Assembly: GCA_946405695.1 (NCBI GenBank)
Contig: CAMJIA010000060.1
Coordinates: 1 to 8,811 of the forward strand
Length of the DNA: 8,811 nucleotides
Reading direction: 5' to 3'
Source of the DNA: an uncultured Prevotellaceae bacterium
Lineage (GTDB): Bacteria > Bacteroidota > Bacteroidia > Bacteroidales > Bacteroidaceae
Shown here piece by piece: positions 1 through 5,990 of this stretch (positions are counted from its first letter, which is position 1; each line of letters starts with the position of its first letter). The translations under genes were made by a program, and so were the position numbers. Below the pieces are notes generated by a model. The model had not been told where the DNA came from. It saw only the letters and a list, made by a program, of their open reading frames with translations, and made no database searches.

Positions 1-1109
1 AAAAGTACAGCAAACTGATTATCGCCGTTATTATCGCGCTGATTTTCATCGGAACATTCGTGTTCCTCTGGCAGAAAAGCCAACCCAAGGAAGTGGTTTA
101 CAACGAGTTCACTCCGCAACTGGACAGCATCCAGAAAACCACCATTATCACGGGTAAGATAGAGCCTCGTAATGAGGTCAACATCAAACCCCAGATTTCT
201 GGTATCATCTCTGAACTGCTGAAGGAGCCAGGCGACTATGTCAATGCCGGCGATGTGATTGCCAAGGTCAAGGTGATTCCCGACATGGCTCAGCTGTCAA
301 GTGCCGAGATGCGTGTGCGTCTGGCAGAAATCAACCTCAAACAGGCTGAGACCGATTTCGAGCGTGTTGAGAACCTCTATAAGCAGAAGTTGGTGAGTGC
401 CGATGAGTTTGATAAGAGTAAGATGGCCCTGAATCAGGCCAAGCATGAACGGCTGGCTGCTCAGGATGCCCTCGAAGTGGTACGCGATGGTGTGTCGAAG
501 TCGAATGCCAAGGCGTCATCTACGCTTATCCGTTCTACCATCAGCGGTGTCATCCTTGATATTCCTGTCAAGGTGGGTAACTCTGTCATCCTCTCGAATA
601 CCTTCAACGATGGTACGACTATTGCCACAGTAGCCAACATGAATGACCTCATCTTCCGTGGTAACATTGACGAGACAGAGGTGGGTCAGCTGACTATCGG
701 CATGAATATGAAGATTACTATCGGTGCCCTACAGGACCTGAGCTTCGATGCTGCTCTAGAGTATATCTCTCCGAAAGCTGTGGAGAGCAATGGCGCCAAC
801 CAGTTTGAGATCAAGGCCGCTGTGAAGCTTGCCAAGGACGATAGTAAGATTCGTTCGGGTTATAGTGCCAATGCCGAGATTGTGCTAGCTAAAGCCGACA
901 ACGTGCTTACTGTTCCTGAGAGTGCCATCGAGTTCAGTGGCGACAGCACGTTTGTCTATGTGCTCACTGATTCTGCCAATGAGAAGAATTACGAGCGTCG
1001 CACTGTTGAAGCAGGACTCTCTGATGGTGTGAATATAGAGATTAAGAAGGGTCTGACAGCCAAGGATAAGGTTCGTGGCCCAGAGGTAATAACGGATGAT
1101 AAAGACTAA
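1..1109 (+). CDS. Efflux pump periplasmic adaptor (HlyD/MacA-type membrane fusion protein), 5' end cut by window
   Basis: Adaptor that bridges an inner-membrane exporter and an outer-membrane channel. The frame is open from the first base. The first full codons read KYSKLIIAVIIALIFIG, a single N-terminal membrane anchor, so probably only one or two codons (such as Met-Lys) lie outside the window; the GTG at 60 is not the start. Counting from base 3, a half lipoyl domain covers about residues 55-90 (ISGIISELLKEPGDYVNAGD), a charged alpha-helical coiled-coil hairpin about 95-165, and the second lipoyl half about 175-215 (STISGVILDIPVKVGNSV). Beta-barrel and membrane-proximal domains follow to the end. 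The total of about 369 aa is usual for the family. The TolC-like gene starts 6 nt downstream, so the two are cotranscribed. The energising partner, either an RND pump or a MacB-like ABC permease, is not in the window and cannot be decided from this gene alone. Confidence 0.93.
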   Translation, partial: KYSKLIIAVIIALIFIGTFVFLWQKSQPKEVVYNEFTPQLDSIQKTTIITGKIEPRNEVNIKPQISGIISELLKEPGDYVNAGDVIAKVKVIPDMAQLSSAEMRVRLAEINLKQAETDFERVENLYKQKLVSADEFDKSKMALNQAKHERLAAQDALEVVRDGVSKSNAKASSTLIRSTISGVILDIPVKVGNSVILSNTFNDGTTIATVANMNDLIFRGNIDETEVGQLTIGMNMKITIGALQDLSFDAALEYISPKAVESNGANQFEIKAAVKLAKDDSKIRSGYSANAEIVLAKADNVLTVPESAIEFSGDSTFVYVLTDSANEKNYERRTVEAGLSDGVNIEIKKGLTAKDKVRGPEVITDDKD

Positions 1110-1115
1110 CGGCTT

Positions 1116-2444
1116 ATGAAAAAGTGTTTCTTTCTAGTAGTACTAGTTATACTAGTTTCTCTAGATATGCTGGCCCAAAATAAGGCTTGGTCTCTTCGCG
1201 AGTGCTGCGACTATGCTGTAGCGCATAACGTCGGCATCAAGCAGCAGGAGAATCAGTGTCGCCAGAGAGAGATAGAACTGTCAACCTCCAGGAACTCCCG
1301 TCTGCCTGATCTGAGTGCTTCGTTAGGTCAGAACTTCTCGTTTGGTCGTGGCTTGACATCCTCAAATACCTATACCAACACCAATACTAGCAGCACTTCC
1401 CTGCAGTTAGGTGCCAGTATGCCGCTGTTCACGGGTTTCCAGATTCCAAACCAAATCAAGTTGGACCAGCTGAACCTCGAGGCTGCTACGGCTGATTTGG
1501 AGAAGGCGAAGAACGACATCCGTATGCAGGTAGCCCAGGCCTATGTGCAGATACTCTATAACATGGAGATTGCCGATGTGGCACAGCGCCAGATAGCCAT
1601 CGACTCTGCTCAGGTGGCTCGTCTACAGGCTTTCGTAGCAAATGGCAAGGCCAGTGAGGCAGAACTCTCTCAGCAGAAGGCTACGCTGGCAAACAGCCGA
1701 CTGACGGCTACCCAGGCTGAGAACAACACGCGTCTGTCTGTCCTCACGCTGACGCAGTTGTTGGAGTTGGCTTCCACCGATGGTTTCGCTATTGTGCGTC
1801 CTGCTTTAAGTGATGGTCTGCCTGTCGCCACCGCTCTTCCTGCTCCTGATGTCATCTATGCCGAGGCACTGGGCATTAAGCCTGAGATTCTCTCTCAACA
1901 GCTTCGTCTGCAGGGCACCGAGCGTTCTATCAAGATAGCACGTGCTGGCTACTATCCTACGCTGTCACTGAATGGTGGACTGGGCACCAACTATTACACC
2001 ACCTCTGGTATGAAAACGGACAGTTGGAGTTCTCAGCTGAAGAACAACTTCTCGCAGTATATTGGCTTGAGCTTGAACGTTCCTATCTTCAATCGTTTCC
2101 AGACGCGCAACAGCATCCGTACTGCCAAGATATCACAGGAAACACAGCAGTTGCAACTCGACAATACGAAGAAGACGCTCTACAAGGAAATCCAGCAAGT
2201 GTATCTCAATGCGGTTAATGCGCAGAGCAAGGAACGTAGCTCAGCTGAGGCTGTGCAGAGCTCGAAGGATGCTTTTGAACTGATGCAGGCTAAGTACGAG
2301 AATGGCAAGGCAACCATTACTGAGTTCAACGAGTCGAAGAATAACTATATGCGTGCTGAGTCCGACCTCGTGCAGGCCCGCTACGAGAACCTCTACCAGC
2401 ATGCGCTTCTTGAGTTCTACCGAGGCAAAGACCTGAACTTTTAA
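1116..2444 (+). CDS. TolC-family outer membrane efflux protein
   Basis: Outer-membrane channel of a tripartite exporter, forming a beta-barrel with a long periplasmic alpha-helical tunnel. The 442-aa length is normal for the family. Residues 1-20 form a signal peptide (MKK, then a Leu/Val-rich core, ending MLA before Q21). The mature protein begins with the typical WSLRECCDYAVAHNVGIKQQ helix. Two similar halves of long helices alternate with strand segments such as SLQLGASMPLFTGF (about residues 90-105) and IGLSLNVPIFNRF (about 310-325), as expected of the OEP repeat. The second half repeats the pattern, ending with helices rich in Gln, Ala and Glu. The ATG lies 6 nt after the adaptor stop, so the two genes form an operon. 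The signal-peptide DNA is unusual: four CTA leucine codons fall exactly every 9 bp (see the repeat entry). Transcription probably ends at the hairpin at 2469-2490. Confidence 0.93.
   Translation: MKKCFFLVVLVILVSLDMLAQNKAWSLRECCDYAVAHNVGIKQQENQCRQREIELSTSRNSRLPDLSASLGQNFSFGRGLTSSNTYTNTNTSSTSLQLGASMPLFTGFQIPNQIKLDQLNLEAATADLEKAKNDIRMQVAQAYVQILYNMEIADVAQRQIAIDSAQVARLQAFVANGKASEAELSQQKATLANSRLTATQAENNTRLSVLTLTQLLELASTDGFAIVRPALSDGLPVATALPAPDVIYAEALGIKPEILSQQLRLQGTERSIKIARAGYYPTLSLNGGLGTNYYTTSGMKTDSWSSQLKNNFSQYIGLSLNVPIFNRFQTRNSIRTAKISQETQQLQLDNTKKTLYKEIQQVYLNAVNAQSKERSSAEAVQSSKDAFELMQAKYENGKATITEFNESKNNYMRAESDLVQARYENLYQHALLEFYRGKDLNF
1134..1169 (+). repeat. Four degenerate 9-bp units beginning CTAG inside a signal-peptide coding region
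   Basis: CTAG occurs at 1134, 1143, 1152 and 1161, exactly 9 bp apart. The units are ctagtagta, ctagttata, ctagtttct and ctagatatg. In frame they encode Leu-Val-Val, Leu-Val-Ile, Leu-Val-Ser and Leu-Asp-Met, the hydrophobic core of the TolC-like signal peptide. All four leucines use CTA, whereas the rest of the gene mainly uses CTG, CTC and CTT. This is seen directly; whether it arose by duplication is inference. Confidence 0.6.
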
Positions 2445-2468
2445 GACTCTTGTGATAGTAATAGAAAT

Positions 2469-2494
2469 AGTCCGCTAAGTTTAGCGGACTATTC
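2469..2494. terminator. Bidirectional terminator hairpin between the TolC-like gene and the GH53 gene
   Basis: AGTCCGCTAA (2469-2478) and TTAGCGGACT (2481-2490) are perfect 10-bp complements separated by GT, followed on the + strand by the T-rich attcttttct. On the minus strand the hairpin is followed by a weaker T-rich run (atttctatt). The right arm includes the last two sense codons (GTC, CGC) and the TAA stop of the GH53 gene, so the terminator is partly coding. It should end both convergent transcripts, more efficiently in the + direction judging by the T run. Confidence 0.8.
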
Positions 2495-3704
2495 TTTTCT
2501 GGTTATTGTTGATATAGATGCCTTTCGCTTGTGGTGTACCTTCTATGCGTTGCCCATTGAGCGAATACCATGCACTGTCTCTATTGTCTGCGCTTCTGAC
2601 ACTTTGCAGCCCAGTACTTTCATCGTTGAAGTTCTTCAACTCGTAGAAGGCAGCATAGGGTTTACCCGTATTATGGTTGTACAATGCGGCGTTCCACCAA
2701 CTGTTGGTCACAGTCACATTGATGCCATTATCCTCTGGCCACCACCAGAAGAGTCCCTTGACGCTGCTGTGACTGTTCAACTTGGTTACCAAGTCGGCAG
2801 TAAACTGGCGCTGGCCTTCCTCAGTGTATGGATAGGTTCCTGTATAGTCATATTCGCCGCCAATGCTCCACTTATAACTGTAACCCGTCTCGACAATCCA
2901 GATGTCTTTGCCGTAGTTCTTGTTCTCTAAGGTTGTCAGTGCCGTCTCCAGCGTGGTCAGATTACCATGATGCTCTGGATAGTAGCTCAGTCCAATGATG
3001 TCATAGTCTATGCTTGCATTCTTCATGCGGTCAAAGTAGTCTGTCAGTACGTTTGGCTTGGGTGTACGCTCGCTGTGGAGGATAATCTTGGCATTGGGGC
3101 ACTCTTCGCGACAGGCCTGACCAGCTTTCTTCAGCAGATTCATGAAGCGGTTCCAGTTGGCTGCTGGTGAACTAGTGTAACAGCGATTGGCTGTCGTTCC
3201 ATTGACGCCCCACATCATACCATAGCTAATCTCGTTGCCAGTTTGGATGAAGTCTGGGGTAGCACCAGCGTCCTTCAACTGCTGCAGACAGTCTTTGGTA
3301 TAGGTGTATATCTGTTCGCAGAGTTGTTCGTCGCTGAGGTCCTTCCAAGCATTAGGTGTCCATTGCTTGGCGGGGTCGGCCCATGTGTCGCTATAGTGGA
3401 AGTCAAGTAGGAAGGCCATTCCCTGGTCTTTGATGCGCTTACCCAAAGCCTTTACGTAGTCCAAGTCTTGACAAACGGCCTTGTCGTTGTCTTGCGAGGG
3501 GTCAACGAATAGACGTACACGCATGGCATTCAGTCCTTGCTCTTTAAAGAATGTCAATGGCTGAACCGTTTTGTTGTTCTTGTCCTTATAGACCACACCA
3601 GCATTTTCATACTTGGTAAGCATTGAGATGTCGCCACCAACATACTTTTGTCCAACTGCTGTTATTGCAGTTGCCAGAAGGATTGATAAAAGAGTAGTTT
3701 TCAT
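2481..3704 (-). CDS. Secreted endo-beta-1,4-galactanase, glycoside hydrolase family 53, with T9SS-like C-terminal tail
   Basis: Predicted to cut beta-1,4-galactan side chains of pectin or arabinogalactan outside the cell or at its surface. Residues 1-19 form a signal peptide (MKTTLLSILLATAITAVGQ). A single (beta/alpha)8 barrel covers about residues 20-360. It opens with YVGGDISMLTKYENAG, followed by AMRVRLFVDP (60-69) and LLDFHYSDTWADP (99-111), all characteristic of GH53. The acid/base is Glu158 in TGNEIS and the nucleophile is Glu272 in IVETGY; both are present. Aromatic WWWPED (320-325) fits the end of the barrel. Residues about 378-407 (WYSLNGQRIEG...KGIYINN...KRIVR) match the style of Por/T9SS sorting tails, implying T9SS export, and porT lies in the same window. 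The gene starts 21 nt after the 65-aa protein gene with no obvious promoter box between, so it is probably read through from the AICAR transformylase operon. No SusC/SusD genes flank it, so it is not in a visible polysaccharide-utilisation locus. Confidence 0.92.
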   Translation of the reverse strand: MKTTLLSILLATAITAVGQKYVGGDISMLTKYENAGVVYKDKNNKTVQPLTFFKEQGLNAMRVRLFVDPSQDNDKAVCQDLDYVKALGKRIKDQGMAFLLDFHYSDTWADPAKQWTPNAWKDLSDEQLCEQIYTYTKDCLQQLKDAGATPDFIQTGNEISYGMMWGVNGTTANRCYTSSPAANWNRFMNLLKKAGQACREECPNAKIILHSERTPKPNVLTDYFDRMKNASIDYDIIGLSYYPEHHGNLTTLETALTTLENKNYGKDIWIVETGYSYKWSIGGEYDYTGTYPYTEEGQRQFTADLVTKLNSHSSVKGLFWWWPEDNGINVTVTNSWWNAALYNHNTGKPYAAFYELKNFNDESTGLQSVRSADNRDSAWYSLNGQRIEGTPQAKGIYINNNQKRIVR

Positions 3705-3725
3705 TAGTAGTTTGTTTTGTAGTTG

Positions 3726-3923
3726 TTACTTATGTCTGTTGGCCCGCTGCTCACGGTATTTGGCCTTCTGCTTGGCAGAGCCACTACCGTGAGCACCAGT
3801 GATATACTTCTTTTTCTTGGCCTTGGTTTTTACCTTGTCGTCCTCCTTACGGGGACCACCACCGCGACCAAACGAAATACCATTCTCCAGAATGCTCTGG
3901 AAATCCTTCTCTCCTGTAGCCAT
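3726..3923 (-). CDS. Small, highly basic conserved-looking protein (65 aa), function unknown
   Basis: I do not recognise the family. The protein has a short mixed N-terminus (MATGEKDFQSILENGISFG), a glycine/arginine patch (RGGGPRKEDD, about residues 20-29), a lysine run (KTKAKKKK, about 32-39) and a basic C-terminus containing GAHGSGSAKQKAKYREQR. Thirteen Lys and five Arg in 65 residues against seven acidic residues suggest nucleic-acid or ribosome binding, which is inference only. It has no signal peptide or membrane segment. The ATG lies 5 nt after the stop of the AICAR transformylase gene and its stop lies 21 nt before the GH53 start, so it is the middle gene of a tight leftward operon. 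That spacing, and codon use like its neighbours, argue for a real gene. Its basic tail resembles the general composition of small ribosomal proteins such as THX, but I see no motif that would assign it there. Confidence 0.72.
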   Translation of the reverse strand: MATGEKDFQSILENGISFGRGGGPRKEDDKVKTKAKKKKYITGAHGSGSAKQKAKYREQRANRHK

Positions 3924-3928
3924 AATGA

Positions 3929-5116
3929 TTAATGATGGAATAAACGAACACCCGTGAATGCCATAGCAATACCGTACTTGTCACAGGTCATGATGACATG
4001 GTCGTCACGAACAGAGCCGCCAGCCTGTGCAATGAACTCTACACCGCTCTTGTGGGCACGCTCGATGTTGTCGCCGAAGGGGAAGAAAGCATCAGAACCG
4101 AGAGCAACCTTGGTGTTCTTGGCAATCCACTCCTTTTTCTCAGCCATAGTAAGCACCTCAGGCTGCTCAGTGAAGAACTGCTGCCAAGCACCATCACGCA
4201 GCACGTCGTCGTGCTCGTCCTCAGAGATATAAACGTCGATGGTATTGTCGCGGTCAGCACGACGGATACCTTCCTTGAAGGGCAGTGCCATCACCTTCGG
4301 ATGTTGGCGCAACCACCAGATGTCAGCTTTGTTACCAGCCAGACGCGTACAGTGGATACGGCTCTGCTGACCAGCACCAATACCGATAGCCTGACCGTCC
4401 TTCACGTAGCAGACGCTGTTAGACTGGGTATATTTCAATGTAATCAGTGCGATAATCAAGTCGCGCTTAGCCTCGGCACTGAAGGTCTTGTTCTGTGTGG
4501 GGATGTTCTCGAACAAGGCAGGATCGTCGAGCTTAATCTCGTTACGTCCCTGTTCGAAGGTCACGCCAAAGCACTGCTTGGTCTCAATGGGAGCAGGCTT
4601 ATATGCAGGGTCAATCTTGATGACATTATACGTACCTTTGCGCTTGTCCTTCAGTATCTCAATAGCTTCTGCGGTGTAGTCAGGTGCAATGACACCATCG
4701 CTCACCTCGCGCTTCAGGAGTAGGGCCGTCGTAGCGTCGCAAGTGTCGCTGAGTGCTACAAAGTCACCATAGCTCGACATACGGTCAGCACCACGGGCAC
4801 GGGCATAGGCACAGGCTATCTGGCTGTCGTCCAAACCTTTGATGTCATCCACGAAGTAGATCTTCTTCAGCGTGTCGCTCAGTGGCAGACCAACAGCAGC
4901 TCCTGCAGGGCTAACGTGCTTGAACGAGGCAGCAGCAGGCAGACCCGTGGCGGCTTTCAGCTCCTTCACCAACTGCCAGGCGTTCAGTGCGTCGAGGAAG
5001 TTGATGTAGCCAGGGCGGCCATTAATGACTTCAATGGGTAACTCGCCCTCCGTCATAAAGATACGTGAGGGCTTCTGGTTGGGATTGCATCCGTACTTCA
5101 GTGCTAATTCTTTCAT
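3929..5116 (-). CDS. Standalone AICAR transformylase (phosphoribosylaminoimidazolecarboxamide formyltransferase), without IMP cyclohydrolase domain
   Basis: Cytosolic enzyme for the penultimate step of purine synthesis, 10-formyl-tetrahydrofolate plus AICAR giving FAICAR. The 395-aa protein begins directly with the transformylase domain (MKELALKYGCNPNQKPSR), whereas bifunctional PurH is about 510-590 aa with an N-terminal IMP cyclohydrolase domain. The catalytic Lys-His pair is K66-H67 in SFKHVSPAGAA. Other family segments are ARARGADRMSSYGDF, the IGIGAGQQSR-type substrate loop, and a C-terminus containing GSDAFFPFGDN and IAQAGGSVRDD. The frame is open upstream to 5383, but that extension runs through the promoter and the AATTCGT repeats; the ATG at 5116 is supported by homology and by the TACCTTTG box at 5149-5156. 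Such single-domain proteins are known in Bacteroidales alongside bifunctional PurH, and the name purV has been used for the isolated domain. Cyclisation to IMP must be encoded elsewhere. Confidence 0.93.
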   Translation of the reverse strand: MKELALKYGCNPNQKPSRIFMTEGELPIEVINGRPGYINFLDALNAWQLVKELKAATGLPAAASFKHVSPAGAAVGLPLSDTLKKIYFVDDIKGLDDSQIACAYARARGADRMSSYGDFVALSDTCDATTALLLKREVSDGVIAPDYTAEAIEILKDKRKGTYNVIKIDPAYKPAPIETKQCFGVTFEQGRNEIKLDDPALFENIPTQNKTFSAEAKRDLIIALITLKYTQSNSVCYVKDGQAIGIGAGQQSRIHCTRLAGNKADIWWLRQHPKVMALPFKEGIRRADRDNTIDVYISEDEHDDVLRDGAWQQFFTEQPEVLTMAEKKEWIAKNTKVALGSDAFFPFGDNIERAHKSGVEFIAQAGGSVRDDHVIMTCDKYGIAMAFTGVRLFHH

Positions 5117-5148
5117 ATATAAAATAGGTATAAATCCGAATTCGTCTG

Positions 5149-5156
5149 CAAAGGTA
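5149..5156 (-). promoter_or_regulatory. -7 promoter box (TACCTTTG) of the AICAR transformylase operon
   Basis: Read on the minus strand the bases are TACCTTTG, matching the Bacteroidetes TAnnTTTG box. The expected transcription start is near 5144, giving a leader of about 28 nt before the ATG at 5116. A good -33 TTTG is not evident; the region where it should lie is inside the AATTCGT repeats. The box drives the leftward AICAR transformylase, 65-aa protein and probably GH53 genes. Confidence 0.7.
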
Positions 5157-5163
5157 CAAAAAT

Positions 5164-5198
5164 AATTCGTAATTCGTAATTTGTAATTCGTAATTTTT
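5164..5198. repeat. AATTCGT heptanucleotide tandem repeat between divergent promoters
   Basis: Five consecutive 7-bp units: aattcgt (5164), aattcgt (5171), aatttgt (5178), aattcgt (5185) and a decayed aattttt (5192). The tract occupies nearly all of the space between two divergent -7 boxes (5149-5156 minus, 5201-5208 plus). The changed third unit creates TTTG at 5180-5183, 17 nt before the rightward -7 box, a plausible -33 element. When translated, such repeats give ITNYELR-like peptides, which explains the false upstream extension of the AICAR transformylase frame. Confidence 0.85.
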
Positions 5199-5208
5199 TG
5201 TATCTTTG
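5180..5208 (+). promoter_or_regulatory. Promoter (TTTG / TATCTTTG) of the 81-aa protein gene, near-leaderless
   Basis: The -33-like TTTG lies at 5180-5183 and the -7 box TATCTTTG at 5201-5208, with 17 nt between, fitting the Bacteroidetes consensus. The start of transcription is expected at about 5212-5213, only 4-5 nt before the ATG at 5217, so the message would be almost leaderless. Confidence 0.68.
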
Positions 5209-5216
5209 CACCCGCT

Positions 5217-5462
5217 ATGGAGAAAAAGAGGCATGCATTGCGTAAACTGTTAGAAGCAGTAGAGAAAGAACTATTGAAGAAACCCAACAAAAAGACGCTC
5301 GACAGGCTGTCGTTGTTAGCGGGTTTCCAGGACTGGGAGTCGTTCAAGGAAACTGTGCAAGGCGACTTGGGTGGTGAAACCATTTATGGCGGACACCATG
5401 AAATGAAAGATGGGAAATTAAAGATGAAAGATGAAAAGAATAAAAAAGAGACACTTCACTGA
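5217..5462 (+). CDS. Small helical protein (81 aa) of unknown function with repeat-derived C-terminal tail
   Basis: No family recognised. Residues 1-25 are a charged amphipathic helix (MEKKRHALRKLLEAVEKEL), followed by KKPNKKTLDRLSLLAGFQDW (about 21-40) and ESFKETVQGDLGG. This looks like a small all-helical, soluble domain that ends near residue 58. Residues about 60-77 (HEMKDGKLKMKDEKNKK) are encoded by imperfect AAAGATG heptads, so they are probably an acquired low-complexity tail. The last codons and TGA stop lie inside the terminator hairpin at 5443-5478. A convincing promoter lies just upstream, and no in-frame ATG follows the first, so 5217 is the likely start. It diverges from the AICAR transformylase and converges on rplS, so context gives no functional hint. 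The promoter and the non-repeat domain argue that it is a real gene. Confidence 0.72.
   Translation: MEKKRHALRKLLEAVEKELLKKPNKKTLDRLSLLAGFQDWESFKETVQGDLGGETIYGGHHEMKDGKLKMKDEKNKKETLH
5399..5440 (+). repeat. Imperfect AAAGATG heptanucleotide repeats at the 3' end of the 81-aa gene
   Basis: Six 7-bp units in register: tgaaatg (5399), aaagatg (5406), ggaaatt (5413), aaagatg (5420), aaagatg (5427) and aaaagaa (5434). Because 7 is not a multiple of 3, the reading frame rotates through the repeat, giving the MKDGKLKMKDEK peptide. This type of tract is a common low-complexity element in Prevotella-like genomes (general knowledge). Confidence 0.7.
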
Positions 5463-5478
5463 TGAAATGTCTCTTTTT
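5443..5478. terminator. Bidirectional terminator between the 81-aa gene and rplS
   Basis: AAAAAGAGACACTTC (5443-5457) pairs with GAAATGTCTCTTTTT (5464-5478), 15 positions with a single C/T difference that gives a G-U pair in one strand's RNA. The loop is ACTGAT. A-rich and T-rich ends give a U-tract in both directions, so it can end both the rightward 81-aa transcript and the leftward rplS transcript (rplS stop at 5497). The TGA stop of the 81-aa gene lies at 5460-5462, within the loop. Confidence 0.85.
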
Positions 5479-5496
5479 ATGTCGTGTGGGTTTGGA

Positions 5497-5862
5497 TTAT
5501 TCCTTACCAGCGATACCGCTACGCTTCTCCTTGATACGAGCAGCCTTACCGGTGAGGTTGCGCAGGTAGTACAGCTTAGCGCGACGAACCTTACCAACCT
5601 TGTTGACCTCAATGCTCTCGATGTTGGGTGACTCCAGTGGGAAGATACGCTCTACACCAACGGTACCAGACATCTTGCGAACAGTGAAACGCTTCTTCTC
5701 CTGATGGCCGCTAATCTTGATAACGACACCACGGAAGAGCTGGATACGCTCCTTAGAACCCTCGATAATTTTGTAAGCGACAGTGATAGTATCACCAGCC
5801 TTGAAACTGGGATGCTGCTTGCCGGTTGCAAATGCTTCTTCAGCAACTTTAATTAAATCCAT
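5497..5862 (-). CDS. rplS: 50S ribosomal protein L19
   Basis: Large-subunit ribosomal protein at the interface with the 30S subunit. The 121-aa protein begins [11 protein letters not shown] and continues with [51 protein letters not shown] and [20 protein letters not shown]. These are the standard L19 core in the correct order, with a C-terminal [11 protein letters not shown] segment. Length is normal (about 115-130 aa). The frame continues upstream to 5910, but that part ([15 protein letters not shown]) has no L19 character and lies in the leader, so 5862 is the start. The gene stands alone rather than with rpsP-rimM-trmD as in many bacteria. Transcription should start near 5978 from the TACCTTTG box, giving a structured leader of about 115 nt. 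It ends at the shared terminator 5443-5478. Confidence 0.97.
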   Translation of the reverse strand: MDLIKVAEEAFATGKQHPSFKAGDTITVAYKIIEGSKERIQLFRGVVIKISGHQEKKRFTVRKMSGTVGVERIFPLESPNIESIEVNKVGKVRRAKLYYLRNLTGKAARIKEKRSGIAGKE

Positions 5863-5978
5863 TGTTACTTTAAATTTATAAATGTTGTTGTTATCGTTCC
5901 AACGCAACATAACAGGTCTCTCGTAATGCCTTGATACTCATGGTTCAATGGCTCCTGCCAGCGATTACGCGGAAAGCG
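5863..5978 (-). promoter_or_regulatory. Structured 5' leader of rplS, candidate L19-responsive RNA element
   Basis: The untranslated leader is long for this window. In + coordinates the arm 5922-5934 (CGTAAT, GCC, TTGA read contiguously) is complementary to TCAA (5945-5948), GGC (5950-5952) and ATTACG (5964-5969), with one bulged base at 5949 and an 11-nt bulge at 5953-5963. That makes 13 base pairs closing a 10-nt loop. A second hairpin at 5890-5913 pairs GTTAT with ATAAC and CGT with ACG around a small loop. The rest before the ATG is AT-rich. Several ribosomal-protein operons are autoregulated through such leaders, so L19 binding is a reasonable inference. The fold was derived by hand and is unproven. 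Confidence 0.45.
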
Positions 5979-5982
5979 GGTG

Positions 5983-5990
5983 CAAAGGTA
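5983..5990 (-). promoter_or_regulatory. -7 promoter box (TACCTTTG) of rplS
   Basis: The minus strand reads TACCTTTGCACC, with the same TGTACCTTTGCA-type core as the AICAR transformylase promoter (both read CAAAGGTACA on the + strand). It lies about 120 nt upstream of the rplS ATG. A -33 element is only weak (TTTA near 6006-6009). The expected start of transcription is about 5978. Confidence 0.7.

Noticed and set aside
2529..2930. Rightward open frame (133 codons) opposite the GH53 gene
   Set aside because: Antisense shadow of a gene with both catalytic glutamates. It starts inside the coding end of GH53 without a promoter.
3726..3923. Ribosomal protein THX for the 65-aa basic protein
   Set aside because: The similarity is only in basic composition; the short THX core motif is not visible and the protein is longer.
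3998..4723. Long rightward open frame (241 codons) opposite the AICAR transformylase gene
   Set aside because: It is antisense to a well-recognised enzyme with intact motifs, has no promoter box or family resemblance, and its composition is what codon bias of the real gene produces in that frame.
5164..5198. CRISPR-like array
   Set aside because: The 7-bp units are directly adjacent with no spacers.
5117..5383. N-terminal extension of AICAR transformylase by 89 codons
   Set aside because: The extension would run antisense through the 81-aa gene, the promoter boxes and the AATTCGT repeats, giving a low-complexity ITNYKLRITNY peptide. The conserved protein begins at MKELALKYG.
5863..5910. Longer start for L19 (MLRWNDNNN...)
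   Set aside because: The extra residues have no L19 character and fall in the structured leader; L19 proteins normally start at the MDLIK position.
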